DNA from: Candidatus Dichloromethanomonas elyunquensis
GTDB taxonomy: Bacteria; Bacillota; Desulfitobacteriia; Desulfitobacteriales; Syntrophobotulaceae
Length of the DNA: 64,000 nt
Reading direction: 5' to 3'
Assembly (NCBI GenBank): GCA_001515265.1
Contig: LNDB01000002.1
Location: 62,001 to 126,000 of the forward strand
The notes beneath the pieces were generated by a model. It saw only the letters and a list, made by a program, of their open reading frames with translations, searched no databases and had not been told where the DNA came from. This document shows, piece by piece, positions 18,478-28,699 of the stretch. The stretch's first letter is position 1. Every line of letters begins with the position of its first letter. The translations under genes were made by a program, and so were the position numbers.

Positions 18478-19767
18478 TTATATGCTGTTCGTTTCCAAAC
18501 GGATGACGTTATAGATCTTATCGAGCTTGCTGTATGAATTTAAGGAATCCAAAGCCTGCCGGAGTTGCCTTTCTGTGCAGGGGTGGGTTACAAGGACAAT
18601 TTCAGCATTATTCTCAGGACGGGGCTTTTGGATAATGGAACTAAAACTTATCCCCGCTTCGGCAAAAAATAGGGCTAAAGTAGCAAAGACACGGGGTTCA
18701 TCTTTTACTTTCAGGCGAATATAGTATCCGGTGGTAAAACTATCGGTTGTTTTAATAGGAGCATTACGGTAGCAACCATATCCTATCAATCCAGTAGATT
18801 TACTTTCCATATTTCTGACGACTTGGATAATATCAGACACGACCGCACTTCCCGTGGGCAAAGATCCGGCGCCTTTTCCATAAAACATGGTTTCTCCTGC
18901 GGCATCGCCGACTACGTAAACCGCGTTGTAAACTCCGTTGACCGCAGCCAGGGGGTGCTTTTTGGGCAAAAGGGCCGGATGAACCCTGATTTCAATGCCA
19001 TCTCCCTGATTTTTGGCAATAGCCAAGAGTTTGATTACACAATCCAGCTCTGAAGCATACTGAATATCGGCCGGGGAGATTTTGGAGATTCCTTCTACAA
19101 AAACATCGTTAAACGTAACGCTGGTGTTGAAGGCTAAAGTTGAAAGAATAGCCAGTTTTCGGGCTGCATCCAGTCCTTCTATATCGGCAGTCGGATCTGC
19201 TTCCGCATAACCAAGTTCTTGGGCTTCCTGAAGAACATTCGAAAAATCACGGCCTTGTTCGGTCATTGCCGATAAAATATAGTTTGTTGTACCGTTAATG
19301 ATGCCGATTACGGAAGAAACTTGATTTGCGGTTAAAGATTGCCGTATAGCAGAAATAATGGGGATTCCCCCTCCAACACTGGCTTCAAAGAACAAATCTG
19401 ATCCGTTTCTTTGAGCAACATTCAATAATTCTTCACCATGAACGGCGAGCAGATCTTTATTGGCTGTAACGACATTTTTTCCATGTTCAAGAGCTGATAT
19501 CATGTAAGAACGGGCAGGTTCAATTCCGCCAATGACTTCAACAACAATATCTATATCAGGGTCTTCAAGGATTTCAGAAGGACTATCGGTAATGTAAATG
19601 CCCTCGCTGTAAGATCTTTCTTTGAGAAGGTTGCGCACCAACGCTTTTTTGATGCTGATACTGGCATGTGAACGGGTATCAATGTCATAGAGGTTATTCT
19701 TAAGGATAGCGGCAACACCGCTGCCAACCGTTCCGAATCCTAATAAACCAATTTGAATGTTGCGCAT
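18478..19767 (-). CDS. hom: Homoserine dehydrogenase with C-terminal ACT domain
   Basis: 429 residues. N-terminal NAD(P) Rossmann motif GLLGFGTVGSGVA; catalytic region ANKDLLAVHGEELL; and FEASVGGGIPIISAIRQSL and GIINGTTNYIL, the homoserine dehydrogenase signature. The last ~80 residues (YIRLKVKDEPRVFATLALFFAEAGIS) form an ACT domain, usual for threonine feedback. It reduces aspartate semialdehyde to homoserine for threonine and methionine. A good promoter lies at 19820-19848. Confidence 0.96.
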   Translation of the reverse strand: MRNIQIGLLGFGTVGSGVAAILKNNLYDIDTRSHASISIKKALVRNLLKERSYSEGIYITDSPSEILEDPDIDIVVEVIGGIEPARSYMISALEHGKNVVTANKDLLAVHGEELLNVAQRNGSDLFFEASVGGGIPIISAIRQSLTANQVSSVIGIINGTTNYILSAMTEQGRDFSNVLQEAQELGYAEADPTADIEGLDAARKLAILSTLAFNTSVTFNDVFVEGISKISPADIQYASELDCVIKLLAIAKNQGDGIEIRVHPALLPKKHPLAAVNGVYNAVYVVGDAAGETMFYGKGAGSLPTGSAVVSDIIQVVRNMESKSTGLIGYGCYRNAPIKTTDSFTTGYYIRLKVKDEPRVFATLALFFAEAGISFSSIIQKPRPENNAEIVLVTHPCTERQLRQALDSLNSYSKLDKIYNVIRLETNSI

Positions 19768-19819
19768 AAAAACTTCCTCCTATCCTTGTTGAGTGAACAA
19801 ATGTATATATACAGTGGAC

Positions 19820-19848
19820 ATTATATCAATCTTATCTCATTTAAGCAA
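19820..19848 (-). promoter_or_regulatory. Sigma-A promoter of hom-thrB
   Basis: On the minus strand: TTGCTT (19848-19843), a 17-nt spacer and TATAAT (19825-19820), about 50 bp upstream of the hom start. Confidence 0.7.
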
Positions 19849-19876
19849 GGCTTTTTTTACAGAATGCGATAAAGTC

Positions 19877-19905
19877 TTGACACTGAAAACTGTGTCATAT
19901 ACACT
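19877..19905 (+). promoter_or_regulatory. Candidate promoter for the ilv-leu operon
   Basis: TTGACA (19877-19882), a 17-nt spacer and TACACT (19900-19905). This would give a leader of roughly 300 nt before ilvD. A weaker candidate nearer the gene is TTGGCA (20000) with TATTAT (20025-20030) at 19-nt spacing. Which one is used cannot be told from the sequence. Confidence 0.45.
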
Positions 19906-20078
19906 TATGAATAATATAATATGTGCTATAACAGATTATCCTATTTTTAGAAAAAAATTTTTAATTTTAAGCAGTAATGCTAAATAGTCCCTTAACATTT
20001 TGGCAAAAAAGAAGTAAAATTACTTATTATAGTGCTTTTTGTTTACAAAGGTATGAAATTTTAAATCAAATAGATGGA

Positions 20079-20171
20079 GAACCTATCTAAAACCTGAGAG
20101 GATATCCTCCTCATAAAGGAATACTAGTTAGTTAGGATGTCCCTATTATTCAAATAGGGGACATTCTTTTT
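20079..20171 (+). promoter_or_regulatory. Structured leader with intrinsic terminator upstream of ilvD (attenuator candidate)
   Basis: Three stems are visible. CCTATCTAA (20082-20090) can pair with TTAGTTAGG (20128-20136), with one mismatch. Inside it TGAGAGGA (20095-20102) pairs with TCCTCCTCA (20105-20113). The 3' edge of the outer stem runs into a terminator: GATGTCCCTATT (20136-20147) with AATAGGGGACATTC (20153-20166), then five T (20167-20171). The ATG of ilvD is 36 nt further on. The layout suggests transcription attenuation. There is no T-box sequence and no convincing leader peptide. The ligand or factor is unknown. Confidence 0.6.
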
Positions 20172-20207
20172 AAGTAAGGTTTGCAGGAGCAGAAAGGAAG
20201 CGGTCTT

Positions 20208-21905
20208 ATGAACAGTGATGCAGTTAAGAAAGGTATCGACAGGGCTCCACACCGGTCACTTTTTAAAGCTCTGGGGTTAACGGATCGTGAAATAGAAAAA
20301 CCGCTTGTAGGTGTTGTCAATTCATTTAACGAATTGGTGCCGGGGCATATGCATCTTAGACAGATTGCAGAAGCTGTGAAATCAGGAGTCAAAGAAAACG
20401 GCGGAACACCTCTCGAATTTCCCACGATAGGAGTTTGTGACGGAATTGCCATGGGACATGTCGGAATGCATTTTTCCCTGGCCAGCAGGGAGCTTATTGC
20501 AGATTCCGTTGAGATTATGGCTAGGGCGCATGGTCTGGATGCGTTGGTGTTTATCCCAAGCTGTGATAAGGTTGTTCCGGGTATGCTGATGGCTGCGATG
20601 AGGCTGAATCTTCCCTCGATTGTTGTAAGCGGAGGTCCGATGCTGCCGGGACGCTTCCGGGGTGAAGATGTGAATCTGATTTCCGTTTTTGAAGCAGTAG
20701 GCAAGGTTCATAGCGGACAGGAAAATGAAGAATGGTTGAGAGGTATGGAAGAAAAAGCTTGTCCTACCTGTGGATCCTGTGCAGGAATGTTTACTGCAAA
20801 TTCTATGAATTGTCTGACAGAAGTATTGGGTTTGGCCCTGCCTGGCAACGGAACGGTCCCGGCCGTTTATTCTGAAAGGATTATCCTAGCTAAAGAAAGC
20901 GGATACCAGGTCATGAACCTGCTAAGGGATGATATCCGCCCCAGAGATATTGTGACCCAAGCTTCCATCTTAAATGGTATCGCTGCAGATATGGCTTTGG
21001 GCTGTTCCACAAATACCATCCTTCACCTTCCGGCAATTGCCTTTGAAGGAGAGATTGAATTTGATCTTGCCGTTATTAATGAGATCAATGGCCGTACTCC
21101 TCAAATCTGTAAATTGAGTCCTGCGGTTAATGGACATTACCTGGTGGATCTTAACGAAGCCGGAGGAATCAGCGCTGTTCTAAAAACGCTGTTGGAGGCC
21201 GGGTTAATTGACGGTTCGGTTAAAACTGTCTCCGGAGTGACGATGGCCCAGCGGCTTGCGGATGCACGGGTGAAAAATGCGAATATTATTCATCCCCTGG
21301 ATCAACCCTATTCCCATAAAGGGGGGTTAAGTATTCTTTTTGGAAACTTAGCACCGGATGGGGCCGTAATTAAAGTGGGAGCGCTGGCCGACCGTGAAAT
21401 TGTGTTTGAAGGAACAGCAAAAGTATTTGACGGGGAAGTCCCGGCGGCAGATGCCATTCGCAGCGGAGAGATTCAGGCGGGGGATGTTGTAGTCATACGG
21501 TATGAAGGACCGCGGGGAGGACCGGGAATGAGAGAAATGCTCGGGCCGACCTCGACTCTGGCAGGTATGGGATTGGATGCTTCGGTAGCTCTTTTAACCG
21601 ATGGCCGTTTTTCAGGCGGCAGCAGGGGACTCTCTATCGGACATATTGCTCCTGAAGCGGCTCTGGGCGGAGAGATCGCTTTTGTTGAGAACGGTGATGT
21701 CATTCGAATTGATTTGGTAAAAAGGACAATCGATTGGCTGGTGCCTGAAGAGGAAAAAATAAAAAGAAGAGAAAAGTTCTCTCCGGAAAAAGGCCTTGCC
21801 AAAGCTTATGAAGTCGCGGGAAGAACCGGTTATCTTGGACGTTATGCCAAGTTTGTCCAATCAGCGAATAAAGGGGCTTCCTTTAAAACTTCAAAGGAGG
21901 ATTAA
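20208..21905 (+). CDS. ilvD: Dihydroxy-acid dehydratase
   Basis: 565 residues from the ATG at 20208, preceded by AGAAAGGA; the reading frame stays open upstream, but that part lies in the leader. It dehydrates dihydroxy acids to the keto acids of valine and isoleucine. Motifs: VPGHMHLR, VCDGIAMGH, SCDKVVPGM and CPTCGSCAGMFTANSM, with cysteines for the iron-sulfur cluster. The early motif reads PGH rather than PCN, as in the E. coli enzyme, which holds a [4Fe-4S] cluster; an oxygen-labile cluster fits an anaerobe. It is the first gene of the eight-gene ilv-leu operon. Confidence 0.96.
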   Translation: MNSDAVKKGIDRAPHRSLFKALGLTDREIEKPLVGVVNSFNELVPGHMHLRQIAEAVKSGVKENGGTPLEFPTIGVCDGIAMGHVGMHFSLASRELIADSVEIMARAHGLDALVFIPSCDKVVPGMLMAAMRLNLPSIVVSGGPMLPGRFRGEDVNLISVFEAVGKVHSGQENEEWLRGMEEKACPTCGSCAGMFTANSMNCLTEVLGLALPGNGTVPAVYSERIILAKESGYQVMNLLRDDIRPRDIVTQASILNGIAADMALGCSTNTILHLPAIAFEGEIEFDLAVINEINGRTPQICKLSPAVNGHYLVDLNEAGGISAVLKTLLEAGLIDGSVKTVSGVTMAQRLADARVKNANIIHPLDQPYSHKGGLSILFGNLAPDGAVIKVGALADREIVFEGTAKVFDGEVPAADAIRSGEIQAGDVVVIRYEGPRGGPGMREMLGPTSTLAGMGLDASVALLTDGRFSGGSRGLSIGHIAPEAALGGEIAFVENGDVIRIDLVKRTIDWLVPEEEKIKRREKFSPEKGLAKAYEVAGRTGYLGRYAKFVQSANKGASFKTSKED

Positions 21906-21909
21906 TTCA

Positions 21910-23661
21910 ATGAATAAATTGATAGACGGGACTTTAATCGCAAGAGACCCGGAAACCGTTTGGGAGGACGAAGAAAGCCTTTCGGCAACTGCTGGCATCG
22001 GGGCCAAAGTTCTTTTGGATGTTCTGGCCAATGAAGGGGTTGAGGTCATCTTCGGCTATCCGGGAGGGTCTTTGCTTACATTATATGACGCCCTTCTTGA
22101 CAGTCCGATTCGACATGTTCTGCCACGGCATGAGCAAACCTGTGTTCATGCGGCGGATGCATATGCCAGGATAAGCGGGAAGGTCGGAGTCTGTATGGCA
22201 ACTTCGGGTCCGGGAGCCGCCAATCTTGTTACTGGAATTGCGAATGCCTATATGGACTCGATTCCTATAGTCATAATTACTGGACAAGTACCTACCCATT
22301 TGCTGGGTAGCGACTCTTTTCAGGAAGTGGATATTACGGGGATGACTTTTCCCATCACCAAACATTCTTATCTGGTGAAAGATGCCGAAGATATTCCCAG
22401 GATTGTGAAAGAGGCTTTTCATATAGCAGGGACAGGGCGGCCGGGGCCTGTTTTAATTGATCTTCCTAAAAATATTATAGCTGCCGAGGTGACAGATCCT
22501 CGCCCACCCAAGGTATCTCTAAAAAGTTACAAATTTTTTACAAAAGGGAACTCCGGACAGGTTGAAGAAGCCGCCAAGGCCTTGGCCCAAAGCAAGAAAC
22601 CTGTGGTCTATGCGGGCGGGGGAGTTATTACTTCCGGGGCAGGACCCGTTTTAAGAGAACTTATCGAAAAGGCTGATATTCCTGTTGTTACGACCCTTAT
22701 GGGGATCGGCAGTGTTCCTTCGGGTCATACCAATCTTTTAGGCATGGTTGGTATGCATGGAACCATTACCGCAAATTTAGCTGTCAATGATTGTGACCTC
22801 TTGATTGCTGTCGGAGTTCGTTTTGATGATAGGGTTACCAGCGGGCTGAAGCACCGTTTTGCAACTAAGGCCAAGGTCATTCATATTGATATTGACCCGG
22901 CTGAAATCGGAAAAGTCATTCGCACTCAAATTCCCATTGTAGGCGATGCAAGGCTTGTTTTAGAGGAGCTCTTCCAAAAGGTAATACCGCCGGATATCCC
23001 CGAGTGGTGGGAACAACTGCGCCGGTGGCAGAAGGAGTATCCTTTGCAATATGAACAAGACGGACATTTAAATCCCCAGACCATACTCGAAACCATGGGA
23101 AAGGTCGGGGGAGAGAATGCCATTGTTACCACAGATGTCGGTCAGCACCAGATGTGGGCCGCCCAGTTTTACCCGGTCAGAAGCAGCAGACAATTTATTA
23201 CCAGTGCCGGTTTAGGGACCATGGGTTTTGGGTTTCCGGCAGCAATCGGCGCACAGATCGCCAAACCGGATCGTTTGGTTTTCCTGGTTACCGGAGACGG
23301 GTCTTTCCAGATGAACATCCAGGAATTGGCCACGACAGTTCAATACCAATTACCCATTAAAATTATTCTTATGAATAACGGAGTTTTAGGAATGGTCAGA
23401 CAGTGGCAGAAGATGTTCTATAACGAAAGGTTCAGTCAAATTCAGCTTCATGCCAATCCCGATTTTATCAAAGTAGCTGAGGCTTATGGCATTCCGGGAA
23501 TACGGGTAGAAAGTCCGGAACAGGTGGAAACTGCCCTGCAAAAGGCCTTGGCAATTCCGGGGCCGGTATTAATTGACTTTATTATTTCCCCGGATGAAGT
23601 TGTTCTTCCGATGGTTCCTCCCGGTAAAGCCATTACTGAAATTCTGGGAGGTAATGTGTAA
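21910..23661 (+). CDS. ilvB: Acetolactate synthase, large subunit (ilv-leu operon copy)
   Basis: 583 residues starting at ATG 21910, with AAAGGAGGA upstream. Catalytic glutamate in LPRHEQTCVHAADAYAR, FAD/quinone-binding middle domain, and thiamine diphosphate motif GDGSFQMNIQELA...MNN. GVLGMVRQWQKMFY is conserved in biosynthetic AHAS. There is an N-terminal extension of about 30 residues (ARDPETVWEDEESLSATAG) compared with the second copy at 55384. It condenses pyruvate with pyruvate or 2-ketobutyrate. Its stop overlaps the ilvN start (TAATG). Confidence 0.96.
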   Translation: MNKLIDGTLIARDPETVWEDEESLSATAGIGAKVLLDVLANEGVEVIFGYPGGSLLTLYDALLDSPIRHVLPRHEQTCVHAADAYARISGKVGVCMATSGPGAANLVTGIANAYMDSIPIVIITGQVPTHLLGSDSFQEVDITGMTFPITKHSYLVKDAEDIPRIVKEAFHIAGTGRPGPVLIDLPKNIIAAEVTDPRPPKVSLKSYKFFTKGNSGQVEEAAKALAQSKKPVVYAGGGVITSGAGPVLRELIEKADIPVVTTLMGIGSVPSGHTNLLGMVGMHGTITANLAVNDCDLLIAVGVRFDDRVTSGLKHRFATKAKVIHIDIDPAEIGKVIRTQIPIVGDARLVLEELFQKVIPPDIPEWWEQLRRWQKEYPLQYEQDGHLNPQTILETMGKVGGENAIVTTDVGQHQMWAAQFYPVRSSRQFITSAGLGTMGFGFPAAIGAQIAKPDRLVFLVTGDGSFQMNIQELATTVQYQLPIKIILMNNGVLGMVRQWQKMFYNERFSQIQLHANPDFIKVAEAYGIPGIRVESPEQVETALQKALAIPGPVLIDFIISPDEVVLPMVPPGKAITEILGGNV

Positions 23662-24140
23662 TGCTGCATACCTTAGCCGTACTTGTAGAGAATAACCCTG
23701 GAGTGCTCGCCCGGATCTCCGGACTTTTTGCTCGGCGGGCGTATAATATTTACAGTTTGACGGTATGTCAGACGGAAAATCCGAGTATTTCATTAATGAC
23801 TATTGTTGTCGAAGGTGACAGCCAGGTCATAGAGCAGGTTACCAAACAATTGCATAAGCTTGTCGTAGTCCATAAGGTTTCCAATTTAAGTGAAGAAGCG
23901 GTAGTAGACAGAGAGCTTGCTCTCATCAGAGTAAAAGTCAGATCAGATACAAGGCTTGAAGTTCTGCAAACCGTTGATATTTTCAGAGGAAGGGTTGTTG
24001 ATATGGGAAGGAGTAACCTTACCATTGAATTGACAGGTGACGAGGATAAGATTAATGCCTTTATTCGGACCATGCGGCCTTACGGGATCCTGGAATTAGT
24101 CAGAACCGGCAAAATTGCTGTCGCCCGTTCTGATAACTGA
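23661..24140 (+). CDS. ilvN: Acetolactate synthase, small regulatory subunit (ilv-leu operon copy)
   Basis: 159 residues. N-terminal ACT domain begins LHTLAVLVENNPGVLARISGLFARRAYNI; the C-terminal half is the ACT-like domain (LIRVKVRSDTRLEVL, IELTGDEDKINAFI). It activates the catalytic subunit and carries valine feedback inhibition. It overlaps ilvB by one base, implying translational coupling. Confidence 0.96.
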   Translation: MLHTLAVLVENNPGVLARISGLFARRAYNIYSLTVCQTENPSISLMTIVVEGDSQVIEQVTKQLHKLVVVHKVSNLSEEAVVDRELALIRVKVRSDTRLEVLQTVDIFRGRVVDMGRSNLTIELTGDEDKINAFIRTMRPYGILELVRTGKIAVARSDN

Positions 24141-24168
24141 TTAATAAAGAAATAGGAGAGTTAAAATC

Positions 24169-25167
24169 ATGGCTAAAATTTATTATGATTCCGATGCGGA
24201 TTTGGGAATTCTTCAAGGAAAAACGATTGCAGTAATGGGTTGGGGAAGCCAGGGACATGCCCAATCCCAGAATTTGAACGACTCCGGTCTAAACGTAGTG
24301 GTTGGCTTGCGAAAAGGAAGCGCTCGCTGGAAGGAAGCTGAAGAAGCAGGTTTAAAAGTCATGACGGTAGCAGAAGCTGCTGCCCAGGCGGATATTATCC
24401 AAATTCTTCTTCCCGATGAACAGCAAGGGAGAGTTTACAGGGAAGAAATCAAACCTCATATGAAGTCGGGAAAAGTTCTGGTCTTTTCTCATGGTTTTAA
24501 TATTCATTTCGGACAGATTGTTCCTCCGGCTGACGTAGATGTTATCATGGTTGCGCCCAAGAGTCCGGGGCATCTGGTTCGCCGGACTTATGAGGAAGGA
24601 GCGGGTACTCCCGGACTGATAGCCGTGTATCAAGATGCCACAGGCAATGCCCATCAGATCGGTATGGCTTATGCTAAGGGAATCGGCTGTACCAGAGCCG
24701 GGCTTTTAGAAACCACTTTTAAAGAAGAAACGGAAACTGACCTCTTTGGTGAGCAAGTTGTTCTTTGCGGAGGGGTAAGCGAACTGGTCAGAGCGGGATT
24801 TGACACATTGGTTGAAGCCGGCTACCAGCCGGAAAGTGCTTATTTCGAATGTCTCCATGAATTAAAGCTGATTGTTGACCTGATGTATGAAGGCGGAATC
24901 AGTATGATGCGCTACTCTATTTCTGATACTGCTCAATACGGGGATCTGATGATCGGCAGAAGAATCATTACCGAAGAGACCAGGGAAGAAATGAGACAGG
25001 TGCTGTCAGAAATTCAAAGCGGTGAATTTGCCAGAAACTGGTTGCTGGAAAACCAGGTAGGCAGACCGGTCTTTAATGCCATGACCAGAATAGATGCCGA
25101 ACATCCCATTGAACAGGTTGGAAAAGAACTTCGTTCCATGATGCCGTGGCTTAAGAAAAAGAAATAA
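24169..25167 (+). CDS. ilvC: Ketol-acid reductoisomerase (class I)
   Basis: 332 residues, the usual class I length. The nucleotide loop [16 protein letters not shown] is followed by GLRKGSARW; serine in this loop usually goes with NADPH use. The C-terminal knotted domain has the acidic metal ligands ([11 protein letters not shown] and [18 protein letters not shown]). It isomerises and reduces acetolactate and acetohydroxybutyrate. Confidence 0.97.
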   Translation: MAKIYYDSDADLGILQGKTIAVMGWGSQGHAQSQNLNDSGLNVVVGLRKGSARWKEAEEAGLKVMTVAEAAAQADIIQILLPDEQQGRVYREEIKPHMKSGKVLVFSHGFNIHFGQIVPPADVDVIMVAPKSPGHLVRRTYEEGAGTPGLIAVYQDATGNAHQIGMAYAKGIGCTRAGLLETTFKEETETDLFGEQVVLCGGVSELVRAGFDTLVEAGYQPESAYFECLHELKLIVDLMYEGGISMMRYSISDTAQYGDLMIGRRIITEETREEMRQVLSEIQSGEFARNWLLENQVGRPVFNAMTRIDAEHPIEQVGKELRSMMPWLKKKK

Positions 25168-25273
25168 GATTTTTTGAGTAACTACCCGCTCACCACGCGC
25201 CAAAGCCACTGGTTTGCAGATTTCACTAATGCGCAATTACACGAAAAATTGAATTATTGAGGAGGTTGACGGA

Positions 25274-26824
25274 GTGCGCGGTGTAGAAATTTTTGATACC
25301 ACTTTGAGGGATGGGGAACAATCCCCCGGGGTAGCATTGAATATGGAAGAGAAATTGCAGATTGCCCGTCAACTGGAAAAGCTGGGGGTAGATGTGATCG
25401 AGGCAGGTTTTCCGATTACCTCCCCCGGAGATTTTCAGGCAGTTTCCTTGATTGCCGAAAACGTCAGGCAGACGACCATCGCCGCCTTGGCGCGTGCTGA
25501 GGCGAAGGATATAGAAAGGGCCTGGGAAGCTATCCGTCAAGCGGCCAATCCGCGTATTCATACTTTTATAGCAACGTCTCCCATCCATATGCAATATAAA
25601 TTAAGGAAAAGTCCTGAACAAGTTTTGGAACAGGCCAAATTTGCCGTAGAACTAGCTAAGTCCAAGGTATCCGATGTGGAATTCAGCGCAGAGGACGCAT
25701 CCCGCAGTGATGTGGAATTTTTGGGAAAAATTTTCTCGATTGCGATTCAAGCGGGTGCCACGGTTTTAAATATCCCTGATACGGTGGGATATGCGATACC
25801 TGAAGAGTTTGCATTGTTTGTGAAAGCTGTCATGGCACAAACCAAGGGAATAGAAAAAGTAAAGGTCAGTGTTCACTGCCATAATGATCTGGGTTTGGCT
25901 GTCGCTAACTCTTTGGCTGCCGTACGGGTTGGAATCCACCAGGTCGAATGCGCGGTAAACGGACTGGGGGAAAGGGCCGGGAATGCTGCACTTGAAGAAA
26001 TTGCAATGGCGCTTCACACCCGTAAAGATTTGTATCAGGCCAAAACGGCTATTGTTACCAGGGAAATCTCTCGTACCAGCAGTATGGTAAGCCGTTTAAC
26101 TGGGATGATGATTCAGCATAATAAAGCGATAGTAGGAAAAAACGCTTTTGCTCATGAGTCGGGAATCCATCAGGATGGCGTACTCAAAGAAAGATCAACC
26201 TATGAAATTATGTCTCCCAACTCCATTGGTCTTGATATGAATACAATCGTTCTGGGAAAGCATTCCGGAAGACATGCCGTGAAGCGGTCTATCGAAGAAT
26301 TGGGGATCCTGGTATCGGATACGAAATTTGAAAAACTTTTTGAGAATTTTAAAATACTGGCGGATAAGAAAAAAATGATTACCGCTGCCGACTTATTTGC
26401 TCTTGCCGATACACAGGAAATAAAAGAAGTGCTGTCGCTGAATTATTGGCAGATACTAAGCGGTAATAACTTGAAGCCCACAGCGACAATAGGTTTATGG
26501 TATAAAAAAGGAGAGCATGAGGATGAACTGGTAAAAGCAGCTTATGGAGACGGACCTGTAGCCGCAGCCTATAAAGCCATTGATAAAATTATCGGCGTAG
26601 ACGGAAGACTTCTTAACTATTCTTTACAGGCTATCGACAGCGGGGAAGATTCCCAAGGTGAAGTAACTGTTACCGTTGGTTTTGAGAAACATATCGCAGC
26701 TGGCAGAGGTATTAGTACGGATATTATCGAGGCCAGCCTTAAAGCCTATCTACAAGCCGTAAACAGGGCATTGGACAAGGGATGGATTTCTGTAAAGAAC
26801 AGAGAAAAAGTCTCGGTTGATTAA
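25274..26824 (+). CDS. leuA: 2-isopropylmalate synthase
   Basis: 516 residues from a GTG start (25274) behind GGAGG. Catalytic TIM barrel: [15 protein letters not shown] at the N-terminus, metal ligands in [14 protein letters not shown], and [14 protein letters not shown]. The C-terminal ~110 residues are the leucine-sensing regulatory domain. It condenses 2-ketoisovalerate with acetyl-CoA. The 106 bp after ilvC hold no recognisable element beyond the ribosome site. Confidence 0.97.
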   Translation: MRGVEIFDTTLRDGEQSPGVALNMEEKLQIARQLEKLGVDVIEAGFPITSPGDFQAVSLIAENVRQTTIAALARAEAKDIERAWEAIRQAANPRIHTFIATSPIHMQYKLRKSPEQVLEQAKFAVELAKSKVSDVEFSAEDASRSDVEFLGKIFSIAIQAGATVLNIPDTVGYAIPEEFALFVKAVMAQTKGIEKVKVSVHCHNDLGLAVANSLAAVRVGIHQVECAVNGLGERAGNAALEEIAMALHTRKDLYQAKTAIVTREISRTSSMVSRLTGMMIQHNKAIVGKNAFAHESGIHQDGVLKERSTYEIMSPNSIGLDMNTIVLGKHSGRHAVKRSIEELGILVSDTKFEKLFENFKILADKKKMITAADLFALADTQEIKEVLSLNYWQILSGNNLKPTATIGLWYKKGEHEDELVKAAYGDGPVAAAYKAIDKIIGVDGRLLNYSLQAIDSGEDSQGEVTVTVGFEKHIAAGRGISTDIIEASLKAYLQAVNRALDKGWISVKNREKVSVD

Positions 26825-26943
26825 GCATTCAATCGATTAAATCAATAAAAAGATTTATCAAATTGGACGGATTATATGTTAGGCAAATGCCCTGAGAGAT
26901 AGTATAATGTAGCGTATTCAAATAAAAAGGAGGTATGTTTTTT

Positions 26944-28218
26944 GTGGGGATGACAATCAGTGAAAAAATCCTTGCCGCACATGCCGGATTGGATCGCGTA
27001 GTTCCTGGAGAAATCGTTAATGCGAAACTGGATTTGGTATTAGCCAATGATGTCACAGGTCCGGTTGCGATTCAAGAATTTGCAAAATTAGGGATCCATA
27101 GTGTATTTGATAAAGAAAAAGTGGCTATGGTCCCGGATCATTTTACGCCAAACAAAGATATCGCTTCAGCTGAACAAAGCAAGATCTTACGGAATTTTGC
27201 CAAAGAGCAAAACCTGAAATATTATTGGGAAGCGGGCAGGGTAGGAATTGAGCATTGCTTGCTGCCTGAACAGGGAGTGGTTCTCCCCGGAGATCTGATT
27301 ATCGGGGCAGATTCCCATACATGTACATACGGTGCCCTCGGCGCTTTTGCCACAGGGGTCGGAAGTACAGATTGTGCGGCGGGAATGGCAACCGGTGAAG
27401 CGTGGTTCAGGGTACCTGAATCTCTGAAATTTGTTTTTAACGGTTCGAAATTTCAACCGTGGGTGGGTGGAAAAGATTTAATTCTTTATATTATCGGCAA
27501 AATTGGTGTTGACGGCGCGCGTTATAAAGCGATGGAGTTTACCGGTGAAGGAATCAAAAATCTTTCCATGGACAACCGGCTGACCATGTGCAATATGGCA
27601 ATCGAAGCCGGGGCCAAGGCAGGCATCATCGAACCGGATGAAATTACCCTGGAGTATGTTAAGACGAGAGCGCAAAGAGATTTTTCAGTCTATATCAGCG
27701 ATCCGGACGCTTCCTACGAGAAAGTTTTTGAATTCAATACGATAGATATTCCATTACAGGTTGCCTTTCCGCACTTGCCGGAAAACACGAAATCTGTGGA
27801 TGAAGCCAGCGGTATAAAGGTTGACCAGGTTGTGATCGGTTCATGTACGAACGGACGTTTGGAAGATTTAAAAATTACTGCGGAGATCTTAAAAGGGAAA
27901 AAAGTTCATCCCGAAATCCGCTGCCTGATTTTCCCCGGGACCCGCGATATCTATCTGGAGGCACTGCGTCGGGGGTGGATTGAGACCATGATTGAAGCCG
28001 GGGCATCAGTAAGCACGCCGACATGCGGACCATGTCTGGGTGGACATATGGGGATTCTGGCGAAAGGCGAGCGTGCGTTGTCTACAACTAACCGTAATTT
28101 TGTTGGCCGTATGGGACATCCGCAAAGTGAAGTTTATTTATGCAACCCTGCAGTAGCAGCTGCGTCAGCTGTCCGCGGAGAGATCGTTCATCCCAGGGAG
28201 GTTGTAAATCATGGGTAA
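26944..28218 (+). CDS. leuC: 3-isopropylmalate dehydratase, large subunit
   Basis: About 424 residues. I take the GTG at 26944 ([15 protein letters not shown]) because AAGGAGG (26927-26933) is 10 nt away; the in-frame ATG at 26935 nearly touches it. [4Fe-4S] cysteines occur in VIGSCTNGR and in [10 protein letters not shown]. It is the aconitase-type isomerase subunit acting with LeuD. This is the shorter, archaeal/clostridial form (~420 residues) rather than the ~470-residue enterobacterial one. TATAAT at 26903 could mark an internal promoter, but no -35 box accompanies it. Confidence 0.95.
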   Translation: MGMTISEKILAAHAGLDRVVPGEIVNAKLDLVLANDVTGPVAIQEFAKLGIHSVFDKEKVAMVPDHFTPNKDIASAEQSKILRNFAKEQNLKYYWEAGRVGIEHCLLPEQGVVLPGDLIIGADSHTCTYGALGAFATGVGSTDCAAGMATGEAWFRVPESLKFVFNGSKFQPWVGGKDLILYIIGKIGVDGARYKAMEFTGEGIKNLSMDNRLTMCNMAIEAGAKAGIIEPDEITLEYVKTRAQRDFSVYISDPDASYEKVFEFNTIDIPLQVAFPHLPENTKSVDEASGIKVDQVVIGSCTNGRLEDLKITAEILKGKKVHPEIRCLIFPGTRDIYLEALRRGWIETMIEAGASVSTPTCGPCLGGHMGILAKGERALSTTNRNFVGRMGHPQSEVYLCNPAVAAASAVRGEIVHPREVVNHG

Positions 28219-28699
28219 AGCTTGGAAATTTGGACATGATATCGATACGGATGTCATTATACCGGCACGTTACCTCAATAGGTTTGAACCGGAATTTTTA
28301 GCAGATCACTGTATGGAAGATGCGGACGTTTCATTTGCCAAAGAAGTTCAGGCGGGGGACATCATTGTCGGCGGTAAAAACTTTGGCTGCGGATCTTCCA
28401 GAGAACATGCGCCGATCGCTATTAAGGCGGCAAAAGTCAAAGCAGTCATTGCCGAGTCCTATGCCCGGATCTTTTATAGAAACGCTCTCAATATCGGAAT
28501 GCCTATCTTGGAATGTCCGGAAGCAGTCGCCGGAATTGAAAATGGTGATCAAGTGGATGTGGAACTTATCACTGGCCAAATCAAGAATCTTACAAAGGGA
28601 ACCACTTTTCAAGCCAGACCTTTCCCTAGCTTTATGCAGGACCTCATTAAGGCAGGCGGATTGATATCCTATGTAAAGGAGAACAGGAAGAATGCCTAA
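28211..28699 (+). CDS. leuD: 3-isopropylmalate dehydratase, small subunit
   Basis: 162 residues of the short LeuD type, with the substrate-binding loop [17 protein letters not shown]. It overlaps the end of leuC by 8 nt and the start of leuB by 8 nt, so the three are translationally coupled. It forms the swivelling domain of isopropylmalate isomerase. Confidence 0.96.
   Translation: MGKAWKFGHDIDTDVIIPARYLNRFEPEFLADHCMEDADVSFAKEVQAGDIIVGGKNFGCGSSREHAPIAIKAAKVKAVIAESYARIFYRNALNIGMPILECPEAVAGIENGDQVDVELITGQIKNLTKGTTFQARPFPSFMQDLIKAGGLISYVKENRKNA

Noticed and set aside
20138-20158. Leader peptide MSLLFK overlapping the ilvD terminator
   Set aside because: No ribosome site, very short, and located inside the terminator stem itself.
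19980-20207. T-box riboswitch upstream of ilvD
   Set aside because: No AAGGTGGTACCGCG-like core or specifier region is present; only the stems and terminator described for the leader.
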